DNA from: Edwardsiella ictaluri ATCC 33202
GTDB taxonomy: Bacteria > Pseudomonadota > Gammaproteobacteria > Enterobacterales > Enterobacteriaceae
Assembly: GCF_000264785.1 (NCBI RefSeq)
Contig: NZ_AFJI01000100.1
Location: 62,001 to 126,000 of the forward strand
Length of the DNA: 64,000 nt
Reading direction: 5' to 3'
The notes under the pieces: generated by a model
What the model was told of the DNA's origin: nothing
Databases searched by the model: none
The model's input: only the letters and a program-made list of their open reading frames with translations
Made by a program: the position numbers and the translations under genes
In this document: positions 37,451 through 45,882 of the stretch, piece after piece
Position numbering within the stretch: the stretch's first letter is position 1
Layout: each line of letters opens with the position of its first letter

Positions 37451-38311
37451 TTACAGATGGTCGTTAAACCATGCCAGCTGCTCGGCGATAGAGCGATAGA
37501 AATGCTCGCCATCATACATATCGTAATGGTGCGCCCCCTCTTCGACATACAGTCGCTTGGTAGCGGCACCCGCGGCGGTAAACAGAGCGATCCCCTGCTG
37601 TGGCGGATTTACCGTATCCTGTTCTGCCACCACCACCAGCGTGGGGCTCTGCACTTGCGCCGCATAACGCGCCGGCTGATAACGAACGGTTTCCAGTACT
37701 GTCAGAAAGGGAATTTTGATATCCATCTGTGGATAACGCAGCCGATAGTCGGCAAAGAAGGCTTTGGACTCCTCGTCGCTCAGAACCCGCGTAACAGCCA
37801 CCATCATCTCTTTACCGCTGGCGCTCTTTTTCTCCTCCATCCGCAGCAGAGAGGCGATAAAGGTATCCTTCTCCTCTTTCGTCATATGCCCGGTAACCAT
37901 TGACTCACCGTCAGCAAAGGCCAGCTGGCTCACAATACACTTTACCCGGACATCACCGGCAGCAGCAGCAAAGACATGACAGCCGCCAAATGAGGTGCCC
38001 CACAGGCCAATGCGCTCGGCATCGATAGCCGACTGGGCCACGGCCCAATCAATCACGCTCGTAATATCCGCAGTTTGCATAGAGGGAACCAGGCGACCAC
38101 GCTCTCCCGCACTGGCACCGAATCCGCGATAATCAAAGGTCAGTGCAGAGAATCCAGCCTGCGCAAAGGTTTCCGCAAACGCAGGTAATAGTGCTTGCTG
38201 TATACCACAAAATCCATGACATAAAATAATCACCGGAGAAGCGGTAATCTCAGAGGGATGATACCAGGTCAGGGCGATACCGTTAGGCAAGGTATGGGTT
38301 GATATTTGCAT
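37451..38311 (-). CDS. Alpha/beta-hydrolase (dienelactone-hydrolase-like)
   Basis: A 286-residue cytosolic alpha/beta hydrolase. The oxyanion motif is ILCHGFCG, the nucleophile elbow GLWGTSFGG (Ser about 115), the acid Asp lies in VVVAEQDTVNPP and the His in VEEGAHHYDMY. Substrate unknown; carboxylester or thioester hydrolysis is likely. Stands alone after the IS903-type scar. Confidence 0.85.
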   Translation of the reverse strand: MQISTHTLPNGIALTWYHPSEITASPVIILCHGFCGIQQALLPAFAETFAQAGFSALTFDYRGFGASAGERGRLVPSMQTADITSVIDWAVAQSAIDAERIGLWGTSFGGCHVFAAAAGDVRVKCIVSQLAFADGESMVTGHMTKEEKDTFIASLLRMEEKKSASGKEMMVAVTRVLSDEESKAFFADYRLRYPQMDIKIPFLTVLETVRYQPARYAAQVQSPTLVVVAEQDTVNPPQQGIALFTAAGAATKRLYVEEGAHHYDMYDGEHFYRSIAEQLAWFNDHL

Positions 38312-38752
38312 TATCAGACGCGATCCATTTTTTATTAGGAATGCTACTATCTGCCAAAATACAATAGGTGTTCAAGAAAAATAGAATAAGTGCTATGGCA
38401 TCGTTTAGTTCTTGTTGATGATTAGGCTAAAATAGCAGGATAAAATCTATCTTTGCTAAAGATCACGGTAAGTGCATCACATCGATATTCTTAGTTTTAG
38501 ACATCCCATTACTAAATAATATATTGCAGAAATGTGCATGGCTCTTGAGTATTGATATCGAAAATTTTTATTTTTACGCAATAATTAAGATTTACGCCAA
38601 GTCTTGCCGTCTCCGTTGAGATTGGGTTTTATTTTTAGTGTTAGTATGTACGCTATGATTCTATCAAGGCGTGGAGGATTCGATCGCGTGAGAGCCTGCG
38701 CCCCGCTATACCCAAAATACGCTATACGGCTATCTGACGGAGGGCGACGACT
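38312..38752. other. AT-rich intergenic region between the hydrolase and rna
   Basis: It carries the divergent promoters of the hydrolase gene and rna. No gene, repeat or recognised operator is seen. Confidence 0.5.
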
Positions 38753-39478
38753 GTGCTACGAATTAAATATTATCTGTTACTGATCCTACTCTGCTTGTCC
38801 GGCTCTCTGTATGCGCTGGATAAAGATGAGCAGGATCTCCCAGGCTTGCCCAGCGGCGCCTACGACTACCTGGTTTACGCCGTCACTTGGCAGCCCACGT
38901 TTTGTCTGCTGAATCCGGCTGCACCGGGTTGTAAAGCCTACCGGGCCGACTTTTATACCCATGGGATCTGGCCCTATTTTCTCTCTACCGAGCAGAGCGC
39001 TAACCGTCATCCCTCCAACTGTATTCAGTCACCCGGCTGCCCTACGGGCAGCCGTTGCACATTGTTACCTGAGGTGATGGACTCCCTGCTGAAGAATACG
39101 GCGTTCCGAAAAATTGTCAGCGCCCAGCCCGAAGGGCTGATGAAGCACGAGTGGAGTAAACACGGTACCTGCCTAGGCAGCGATCAGCGGGAGTATTTTA
39201 CCCGCTTTATACAGCTGAGATCGACGGTGAAATATGATGATAAATTCAAAAAACACATGGGGCAATCCGTCTCTCTGCATACTCTGCGCACCTGGTTCCC
39301 AGATAACGTTCGCTTCCGCTGTACAACCCACGGCGACAAGCACTATTTTTTTGAGGCATTTTATCTACTGGATAAACATGGCATGCCAGATAACCGTGAT
39401 ACCAGGCTACAGATAGGTGAACCCTGCCCGTTAGATGCTATCTGGATCCCCGCTCCGCAGTCGCTCGATGCACGCTAA
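38753..39478 (+). CDS. rna: Ribonuclease I (T2 family)
   Basis: 241 residues from a GTG at 38753 with GAGG upstream. Signal peptide: YYLLLILLCLSGSLYA. Both catalytic segments are present: FYTHGIWPYF (CAS I) and MKHEWSKHGTCLG (CAS II), with six or more cysteines for disulfides. It degrades RNA non-specifically in the periplasm via 2',3'-cyclic phosphates. Usual length is about 268 residues in E. coli, so it is slightly short, chiefly at the N-terminus. Confidence 0.9.
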   Translation: MLRIKYYLLLILLCLSGSLYALDKDEQDLPGLPSGAYDYLVYAVTWQPTFCLLNPAAPGCKAYRADFYTHGIWPYFLSTEQSANRHPSNCIQSPGCPTGSRCTLLPEVMDSLLKNTAFRKIVSAQPEGLMKHEWSKHGTCLGSDQREYFTRFIQLRSTVKYDDKFKKHMGQSVSLHTLRTWFPDNVRFRCTTHGDKHYFFEAFYLLDKHGMPDNRDTRLQIGEPCPLDAIWIPAPQSLDAR

Positions 39479-39699
39479 GAGGTACCGATCCCCATAACGC
39501 CACGCCGGACGACACCGGCGTGGAATACTCTTCAGCGCAGGGCGGCCTGTATGTCGTAGCCCAGGCACCCTTGCACCAGTAGCTGCACCCGCACGCTCCA
39601 ATGACACGATGACAGCACTCAGCCACAGCAATATTCCCCTGCATAATATCGCTACAGGACGTTATTGAATCAATAAATTTTATGCTGTTAGCTCAATGT

Positions 39700-40147
39700 A
39701 GTGGCTAACCCCAGCGCCAAAAAATGAAGTAGTTGTAACGTGTAGGGAAACACGCCTCTTGAAACCCTGAGTTTTTCCACCAAACACAGATCCAGCAAAC
39801 AGCATGATTCACTTTTATTAAACAAATCCCATTGCTCATCGAGTTCGTAGATAAGCGCCACATCTTCATGAGCAACCGGGTATGATGTTATTGACTTTGG
39901 TACGAGTATTTAAAGTGCGAATGACGGTGCTAATGTCGATTTTGGGCGTCCTTGCCGTATCCAGGGCACCGCCTCCTTTGAATACCATACTCTTTGACTC
40001 CGGACGTACGGGCCTCATAGGTATAATTGAGCGGGAATAGTGGGTAGCAATCACGACAGCGAAACCGGTCACGACCTTTAGGGCTCTGACGTGGCGGTAA
40101 ACCTGAGCAGACTGACAATCGGAACAATGAACGTTAACGCTGGCCAT
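39700..40147 (-). pseudogene. IS1-family remnant (insA plus start of insB)
   Basis: Alternating frames read MASVNVHCSDCQSAQVYRH, SPKGRDRFRCRDCYPLF and YTYEARTSGVKE, then DTARTPKIDISTVIRTLN, which is insA with several indels. The frame ALIYELDEQWDLFNKSES is the start of insB. The catalytic C-terminus is gone. It belongs to a different IS1 subgroup from the 15.1 kb copy. Confidence 0.8.
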
Positions 40148-40624
40148 GAGAAAACCTTAATAGTGGGAATTGTACGCCAACTTTAATTAGTTGAAGGTAT
40201 TACCTGTGCTTTGTTATCACTGTTGCCTAATTTTATTTTTAAAATAATGTTCAATATTTTTATGAGTGTATTTGAATGTCCATTCGCGCGTAAATGGTTT
40301 GACGCAGCTCGCTGTGATTTTTTGTTTCATGGCGGCACCTTGATGAAAATTATTTGCTGTGTTTCATCTTAAAGGGGAAAAATTTTCTCTTGGCGAAGTG
40401 TGATGTAATGTGCTAAAAATTTGAAATTGGTAATCAATACAGCTTTTAATCCAAATGAAATCAATGGGTTGGTTTTGCTATTGTCTGTTTTTTTCTGTTT
40501 TTAATAATGGTGTGCTTTTTCTTTTTATTGCCAATAATCGGTGTGATTATGGAAAGTTATTTCCTGTGGATTCCTATAGAGTATTTATCAGTGAATTTGC
40601 TTTTTACTCTTGATGGACATAACA
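40148..40624. other. AT-rich regulatory region upstream of cyuA
   Basis: No gene is seen. The low GC content and 477-base length suggest promoters and regulator sites for cyuA, but no specific operator is recognised. Confidence 0.4.
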
Positions 40625-41920
40625 ATGACTACGTCTACTACAGCGCTACCGTTATTCGTTCAATGGCTGAAAAAAGAGGTTGCGCCGGCGCTGGGTTGTA
40701 CTGAGCCGGTCGCCGTCGCCTATGCGGCTGCCTATGCCCAGCGGCTCTTGGGGGAGTCGGTTGAGACCATTAACGGCACCATCTCTGAAAATTTGTATAA
40801 AAACGCGATGGGGGTAACCATCCCCGGTACTACCTGCTGTGGGGTTAATCTGGCAGCGGCCATCGGTGCCCTCGGGGGGGATGCCAGTCGTGGCCTGGAA
40901 ACCTTAAAAGGGATCGACGATACGTGCGTTGAACAGGCGAAAACGATGGTTGCCTGCGGTAGGGTTAATATCGGTGCTGTTGATACCGAGGACTTTATCC
41001 ATCTGGATTTGACCCTGTGCAGCGAGCATAACGAGTGCCGTATCGTGGTGGATGGCAGTCATACCAACGTGACCGAACTGTACCTGAACGGTGAGGCCGT
41101 CGCTGTGGAGAAATCGCGCGGCAAGGAGGATACAGCGGGTGAGCTGCCGCTGTTTACGCTGCGTGAAGCCTTTGATTATGTTAATCAGGCACCGTTTGAT
41201 GAACTGGCGTTTATTCTGCAGGCCGCTGAACTTAACGGTACCCTGTCGGAGGCTGGCAAAGCTCAGCCCTATGGCCTGAACATTAACCAGACGCTCTCTG
41301 CCGCCATTGATGAGGGGATGATGAGCGATTCGCTGATGACCCGGGTGCAGATCGACACCGTGGCTGCCTCTGATGCCCGTATGGGCGGCGCACCGCTTCC
41401 GGCCATGTCTAACTTTGGCTCAGGTAATCAGGGGATTGCTGCGACTATGCCGGTCGTTACGGTGGCTCGCCACCTCAAGGTTAACGATGAAGAGTTGGCC
41501 CGTGCGCTGGCGCTCTCCCATCTGGTAGCAATCTCGATTCATGCGCGCTATACCCGTCTGTCCGCACTGTGCGCCGCCTCTACGGCTGCTATGGGTTCGG
41601 CAGCCGGTATGGCCTGGCTGTTTACCCACAGCTTCCAGGCGATTGGGCAGGCGATTACCAACATGATCAGCGATGTCAGCGGTATTATCTGCGACGGCGC
41701 CTCTAACAGCTGTGCGATGAAAGTCTCCACGACCACCATGAGCGCCTTCAAATCGGTGCTTATGGCGCGCCAAAACCACTGCGCCGGTAAAAATGACGGT
41801 ATCGTAGCTCACGATGTGGAAGAGTCGATTCAGAATCTGTGCCGTCTGGTAATAAAACCGATGCGTTTCACCGATAAAGAAATCATTAGCATCATGACAC
41901 AAAAACAATTGAAAAATTAG
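40625..41920 (+). CDS. cyuA: L-cysteine desulfidase / serine-dehydratase alpha-like protein (UPF0597, CyuA/YhaM)
   Basis: 431 residues from the ATG at 40625; alternative starts at 40610-40613 add 4-5. N-terminal KKEVAPALGCTEPVAVAYA, central SDARMGGAPLPAMSNFGSGN and C-terminal DVSGIICDGASNSCAMKVS match YhaM/CyuA. The cysteines in LSALCAAS, IICDGA and SNSCAMK are the probable [4Fe-4S] ligands. The enzyme degrades cysteine to pyruvate, ammonia and sulfide. The cyuP transporter is absent, and a decayed ridA lies downstream. Confidence 0.87.
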   Translation: MTTSTTALPLFVQWLKKEVAPALGCTEPVAVAYAAAYAQRLLGESVETINGTISENLYKNAMGVTIPGTTCCGVNLAAAIGALGGDASRGLETLKGIDDTCVEQAKTMVACGRVNIGAVDTEDFIHLDLTLCSEHNECRIVVDGSHTNVTELYLNGEAVAVEKSRGKEDTAGELPLFTLREAFDYVNQAPFDELAFILQAAELNGTLSEAGKAQPYGLNINQTLSAAIDEGMMSDSLMTRVQIDTVAASDARMGGAPLPAMSNFGSGNQGIAATMPVVTVARHLKVNDEELARALALSHLVAISIHARYTRLSALCAASTAAMGSAAGMAWLFTHSFQAIGQAITNMISDVSGIICDGASNSCAMKVSTTTMSAFKSVLMARQNHCAGKNDGIVAHDVEESIQNLCRLVIKPMRFTDKEIISIMTQKQLKN

Positions 41921-42059
41921 CGCAGAAAAATGGATGTCAATATGGAAAGCAAACAATACTCAGTCGGATAGAGATGATTTTCCGTTTTACGTCGGTGCGG
42001 GAATGAGCATATGGCAGAGTACGGTTTGCTCCTGCATTGTTATCACCGGATCGACGTAG

Positions 42060-42263
42060 ATGCTGGCGCTTAATATGATTAAAAACGGATCCTCGATAGG
42101 AGATATCATATTAACTACATTGATTATTAACCTGCATCAACGCAGCCTATGGGGTATTTTCACGGATCACGGCGTTCCGTTTCCGGCGCGCTCCTGCGTC
42201 GAGGTTGCCCGTCTGCCGAAGGATACCCTGATCGGGATCGAGGCTATCGCCTTGTATCGATAA
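42060..42263 (+). pseudogene. RidA-family remnant
   Basis: The last 30 codons read HGVPFPARSCVEVARLPKDT and LIGIEAIALYR, the conserved C-terminus of RidA/TdcF deaminases, including the substrate-binding Arg of PARS. The upstream part does not resemble the family and several stops precede it, so most of the gene is lost. RidA removes the 2-aminoacrylate that desulfidases such as CyuA release, which explains its former place here. Confidence 0.75.
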
Positions 42264-42390
42264 TTCTCCGGCTACCAACCAGTGGATTATGTCTCCATAT
42301 CGCCAAACGCCACCTGTCGGTGGCGCTGTTTATGGGAAAGCAGAGGCCGCCCTGTCAGTACAGTCAACGACGACAATCGGAGCGAGGCAT

Positions 42391-42687
42391 CTATGCCAAC
42401 AGCCCCCGGATCGTATCGGCGCAGCGGCTGGCCTCAAAGGGGATGATCTCGGACGCGACCAGCCCATGCTGCTGAAAGGGATCGCGCTGCAGTCTGGCCT
42501 GCAGGGCCTCCAGCGTATCGCTGCGTGCCAGGATCACTCCGCCGCTGCGCGGAATACGTCGTCCAGAGGTCAGGAAAACCCCCTCATCATAGCCCTGATT
42601 CAGCCACTCGATATGCGCCGCCATCTGCGCATCGATTTCGGACAGGGGTTTAATATAGGTCAACACCACAACGTAAATGACGCTCAT
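42391..42687 (-). CDS. YciI-like protein
   Basis: 98 residues from the ATG at 42687 (GGTGG upstream). Fold features: MSVIYVVVLTYIKPLSEIDA, AHIEWLNQGYDEGVFLTSGR with the family His-Asp pair, and a C-terminal DPFQQHGLVASEIIPFEA. YciI-like ferredoxin-fold proteins are mostly uncharacterised; some are decarboxylases or dehydrochlorinase-like. Function unknown. Confidence 0.78.
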   Translation of the reverse strand: MSVIYVVVLTYIKPLSEIDAQMAAHIEWLNQGYDEGVFLTSGRRIPRSGGVILARSDTLEALQARLQRDPFQQHGLVASEIIPFEASRCADTIRGLLA

Positions 42688-42699
42688 AGTTTTATCCAC

Positions 42700-43519
42700 C
42701 GATGAAGAAAAGATGCGCCGAATAGGCCTCGGCCGCAGATGATGCCTTTATTCGGCCCTGCCGCCGTATTCGGCGAACGGGTTAATGCTGTGTGACGCTA
42801 TCACGCTGGCAAGGGTAGGTAAAGGGGGGAAAGGTACCATGGGGTGAGATGGGCGGCTCTTTGAACCTCACGTATTCAATGCATTATAGCGTTAATCTTT
42901 GATGTTAACTTAACCTGTTTGAATATTGTCTGATTGAAGTGGGGTTACTCAAGTTATTATTTCTCCATGTTATATAAACGGTATTTTTGTAATGAGCTGT
43001 AGCGCACCGGCGGTATAACCGAAGCCGCCTGCAGGGTATCGAAAAGTCCAGACATCCATCCCCGAGCGCCCCCCTGCGAGCGCCAATGAAGCGTTGAAGC
43101 GTCACATAACGGCCAACGTCATGCCATCGAAATTGTGCTGCGTGGATTACCGGCAGCGCGGCACCTGACGTCGCGTCAGGTGAGAGCGCCTTCCCGCTGA
43201 ACGAGATGGAAGGCCGGTGGCGGGAGATAAGGAAGGCGCTATTGCGCCACCCAGCGATGGCAACGGTATCAGCCTATATCATAGGGCTACAGCCCCATCC
43301 GTACTTTTTGGCAGAGAGGCGCGAGTCAGTTTTGCTGTAATAGATTTATATGGGTTATTTTTTTTGCTTGTCACATAAGATTGGTTTTATTTTCAATCGC
43401 TGCTTAATGAGTTCACGCCAAATGTTTTGGTATGGATTACAAAATATAGAGCTGGATCACTTTTATACGTTGTTCAATAGAGTTATATGGTGACGTTGGG
43501 GTGATTGTCTGGAGATATA
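42700..43519. other. Intergenic stretch at the left edge of the AT-rich island
   Basis: The left part (to about 43.33 kb) is GC-rich and holds decayed coding-like sequence, e.g. a plus-strand frame ending at about 43341 reading ALLRHPAMATVSAYIIGLQP. From about 43.34 kb composition turns sharply AT-rich. No attachment-site copy of the ssrA 3' end is seen. Confidence 0.45.
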
Positions 43520-44248
43520 ATGAGTGGGGTTGGTATTATTTGCACTACGTGTAGTGAGGAGTTAGCTATTGCATTGGCAACGATTAGTAACTCAATCAAC
43601 TCAAGATATGTATTATGTGCCATCATAGTTGTGACAGATATATCATACGATAGTGAGTTTATTCTAAATGATAAGATTATTATATACACGAGGAATTATG
43701 GACGAGGGTTTGATATTAGTGTGACTGATGGTGGGTATGATCAAGTATCGGCTCGAAATTTTGCGATACAAGCCATAGAGCAACGAGGTGATATTGAATG
43801 GATTCTACAGCATGACGCTGATGATTTTTATGCTGTAAATGGCTATGAATACATAGTCAACCATTTTTATAAATATGATGCTGTAGTGTGTTCATGCTTT
43901 ACTGTGAAAAATAATCCTTATGATATATGCTCAGCAAAAAATAAGGTATATCAATTAAATGAAGGCGTAGTATTGTATGATCCCCATGTTAGAATTTGGA
44001 GACGGAGTTTATGTGTTAGATACATAGAGTCTGAATCAGTGAGATGTTTTTTTAAAAATACAACTCGCCATTGCGGGATATGTTTCCCGCATAATATAAG
44101 CGTTGGTGTCAATGCATCAATATGGCACTTTCATTTACATGCCTTATTAAATAAAAGGCATACTGAAAAGATACAGCGATATGACTCTATTAAGAAAAAT
44201 ATCCCTAAAGAACTCATTACATTTATTTATGATTTGAATCTTAAATAA
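43520..44248 (+). CDS. GT-A (family 2-like) glycosyltransferase of a RiPP cluster
   Basis: 242 residues from the ATG at 43520, with GGAG five bases upstream. The GT2 pattern is visible: Rossmann start VGIICTTCSEELAIALATIS, SARNFAIQAIEQ (77-88) and the metal-binding DxD in ILQHDADDFY (Asp 99-101). A C-terminal WHFHLH cluster at 202-207 could hold acceptor or metal contacts. No membrane helix, so it acts in the cytosol. It is the first gene of a same-strand cluster, 18 bases before a radical SAM gene, so it probably glycosylates the precursor peptide. Very AT-rich codon use. Family is fairly sure, peptide substrate is inference. Confidence 0.75.
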   Translation: MSGVGIICTTCSEELAIALATISNSINSRYVLCAIIVVTDISYDSEFILNDKIIIYTRNYGRGFDISVTDGGYDQVSARNFAIQAIEQRGDIEWILQHDADDFYAVNGYEYIVNHFYKYDAVVCSCFTVKNNPYDICSAKNKVYQLNEGVVLYDPHVRIWRRSLCVRYIESESVRCFFKNTTRHCGICFPHNISVGVNASIWHFHLHALLNKRHTEKIQRYDSIKKNIPKELITFIYDLNLK

Positions 44249-44266
44249 ACTCATCGAGGATTTTTT

Positions 44267-45577
44267 ATGGAGACGCTAATCAATACGGAAATGTATTTCT
44301 TTGATGGGAATGATGGTTTTTTCTATATTCATTTTCCTGTGCGAGGTTATGCAGTAAAAACAAACCACAATAACATTGACGTTCTTTATAAATTAAAAAA
44401 TAAAGTCCCTCTTGATGGCGTTGAGGAAAAAAGCATACTGGTTATTAATTTAAAGAGCAAAGGATTGATCGGTGAGGCGGGGCGGTTAGATGAGATAAAT
44501 AAGAATGTTATAGAGTTTAAACCAGTAGAGGCTACGTTATTATTAACTGAAAATTGTAATTTATCATGTAATTACTGCTATGCGAGAGCATCTCAAGTCT
44601 CCACCTACCCGGCGATGACTAAAGGTATTGCAAAAATTGCTGTTGATTTTATAGTTGAGAATGCTAAATCACATAAACACAAGTGTGCTGAGTTTAGATT
44701 TCTTGGTGGTGGCGAGCCAACGACTGAATGGGATCTTCTTGTTTGGATTACTAACTATATAAAGTTTAAGTCTAATGAGACAGGTGTTAAACACTGGATA
44801 AGGCTTATAACTAATGGTATTGCATTATCTAAAAATAAAATCAGATGGCTATCTGAAAATATTCAATATGTCACTTTATCATGCGATATCTTGCCTGATC
44901 TACAAATGAGCAGAGCATTTCCAAATGGAAAAAACTCACATGGTCGTGTTATGCATAGTGCTAAAGTCATATCTCAATATAATATCCCCTGTCATTTCAG
45001 GACAACCATTTCCATTGCTGGATCTGACCGTATGAAGGAAATGGTTGAATATACGAATAAATACACCAACATTAAGGCAATACGCTTTGAGCCAATCGCA
45101 GATATAGGTCGAGCTAGTGATAATAAGATGGTGCTCCCGCGTCAGCAGGATTTTGTTAATAATTTCATTGATGCTTATAAACTAGGGAGGCGTTATGGAA
45201 TACTAGTAACTTGTAAAATGATGACTAATATATGGAGAAGATCTAGGCGGTTTTGTAATGTGGAGTTTTCTGTAACATCTAATGGAAGCATTGTTGGATG
45301 TCATAGGTATAGCATAAATAATGGTTTTGAGTATGATCTTTTCCATATAGGCAATATTACACAGGATAAAATTGAGCTTAACCTAATGAAGGTGGAGGAG
45401 ATTAAAAATATTGATGTTTCCTATTTTTCAGAGTGTAAATACTGTTTTGCCAAATGGAGTTGTGCATCAGGATGTTTATCTGCACGACTTAATAATGGCG
45501 AGATAAATAAAAAAAGCTCTATCTGTTATATTACTAAAGAGTTGCTGAAATTTAGTATCAAAGAAGCATTGAGTTGA
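44267..45577 (+). CDS. Radical SAM/SPASM peptide maturase
   Basis: 436 residues; GAGGA precedes the ATG. Residues 1-85 are a leader-binding-type N-terminal region. The radical SAM motif CNLSCNYC (C97, C101, C104; CX3CX2C) is followed by FRFLGGGEPTTEW (GGE motif). The C-terminus is a textbook SPASM domain: C330-x9-G340-x4-C345, then C390-x2-C393-x5-C399-x3-C403 and C420, which would hold two auxiliary [4Fe-4S] clusters. Such enzymes install thioether, C-C or C-O crosslinks in ribosomal peptides. A precursor gene lies 55 bases downstream. Product chemistry cannot be read from sequence. Confidence 0.92.
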   Translation: METLINTEMYFFDGNDGFFYIHFPVRGYAVKTNHNNIDVLYKLKNKVPLDGVEEKSILVINLKSKGLIGEAGRLDEINKNVIEFKPVEATLLLTENCNLSCNYCYARASQVSTYPAMTKGIAKIAVDFIVENAKSHKHKCAEFRFLGGGEPTTEWDLLVWITNYIKFKSNETGVKHWIRLITNGIALSKNKIRWLSENIQYVTLSCDILPDLQMSRAFPNGKNSHGRVMHSAKVISQYNIPCHFRTTISIAGSDRMKEMVEYTNKYTNIKAIRFEPIADIGRASDNKMVLPRQQDFVNNFIDAYKLGRRYGILVTCKMMTNIWRRSRRFCNVEFSVTSNGSIVGCHRYSINNGFEYDLFHIGNITQDKIELNLMKVEEIKNIDVSYFSECKYCFAKWSCASGCLSARLNNGEINKKSSICYITKELLKFSIKEALS

Positions 45578-45632
45578 TGTGGCTACATCGAGTTCAGTCA
45601 TTGTCATTTATTCAATAATAAAGAGGTGTTAA

Positions 45633-45794
45633 ATGAATGTTGAATATATTGAAAGCATAGAGAAAAATGATATTAGTGAAAAAACAACTGAGGATGAAGT
45701 TAAGTTCATATCAATTGAAGAGGATGAGACGGAGGGGAATTTTGATTTTCTTTGCTGTAGGGGAGGTGTTGGGATGGGAGGGTTTGGATGGTAA
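45633..45794 (+). CDS. RiPP precursor peptide (candidate)
   Basis: A 53-codon gene with a strong AGAGG site six bases before its ATG. Residues 1-35 are an acidic leader rich in Glu, Asp, Lys and Ile (begins MNVEYIESIEKND). Residues 37-53 read FDFLCCRGGVGMGGFGW: adjacent cysteines, seven glycines and aromatic residues at 37, 39, 51 and 53, ending on Trp. There is no Ser or Thr after position 33. The leader-core layout, size and position between the maturase and the exporter identify it as the precursor. Cleavage could fall before F37, or after the Gly pair 44-45 or 49-50. No known peptide family is recognised. Confidence 0.82.
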   Translation: MNVEYIESIEKNDISEKTTEDEVKFISIEEDETEGNFDFLCCRGGVGMGGFGW

Positions 45795-45882
45795 CACGTT
45801 ATTTATGCTGTAACTATATAGTATATTAATGATGTTCTATGTTGTTATTAATATTGAATAATAATATCAGGTGTTTATATAA

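Noticed and set aside
43195..43220. GGTGGCGGGAG near 43.2 kb as a left attachment copy of the ssrA 3' end
   Set aside because: Only about eight bases match contiguously with the tmRNA end; not a convincing att repeat.
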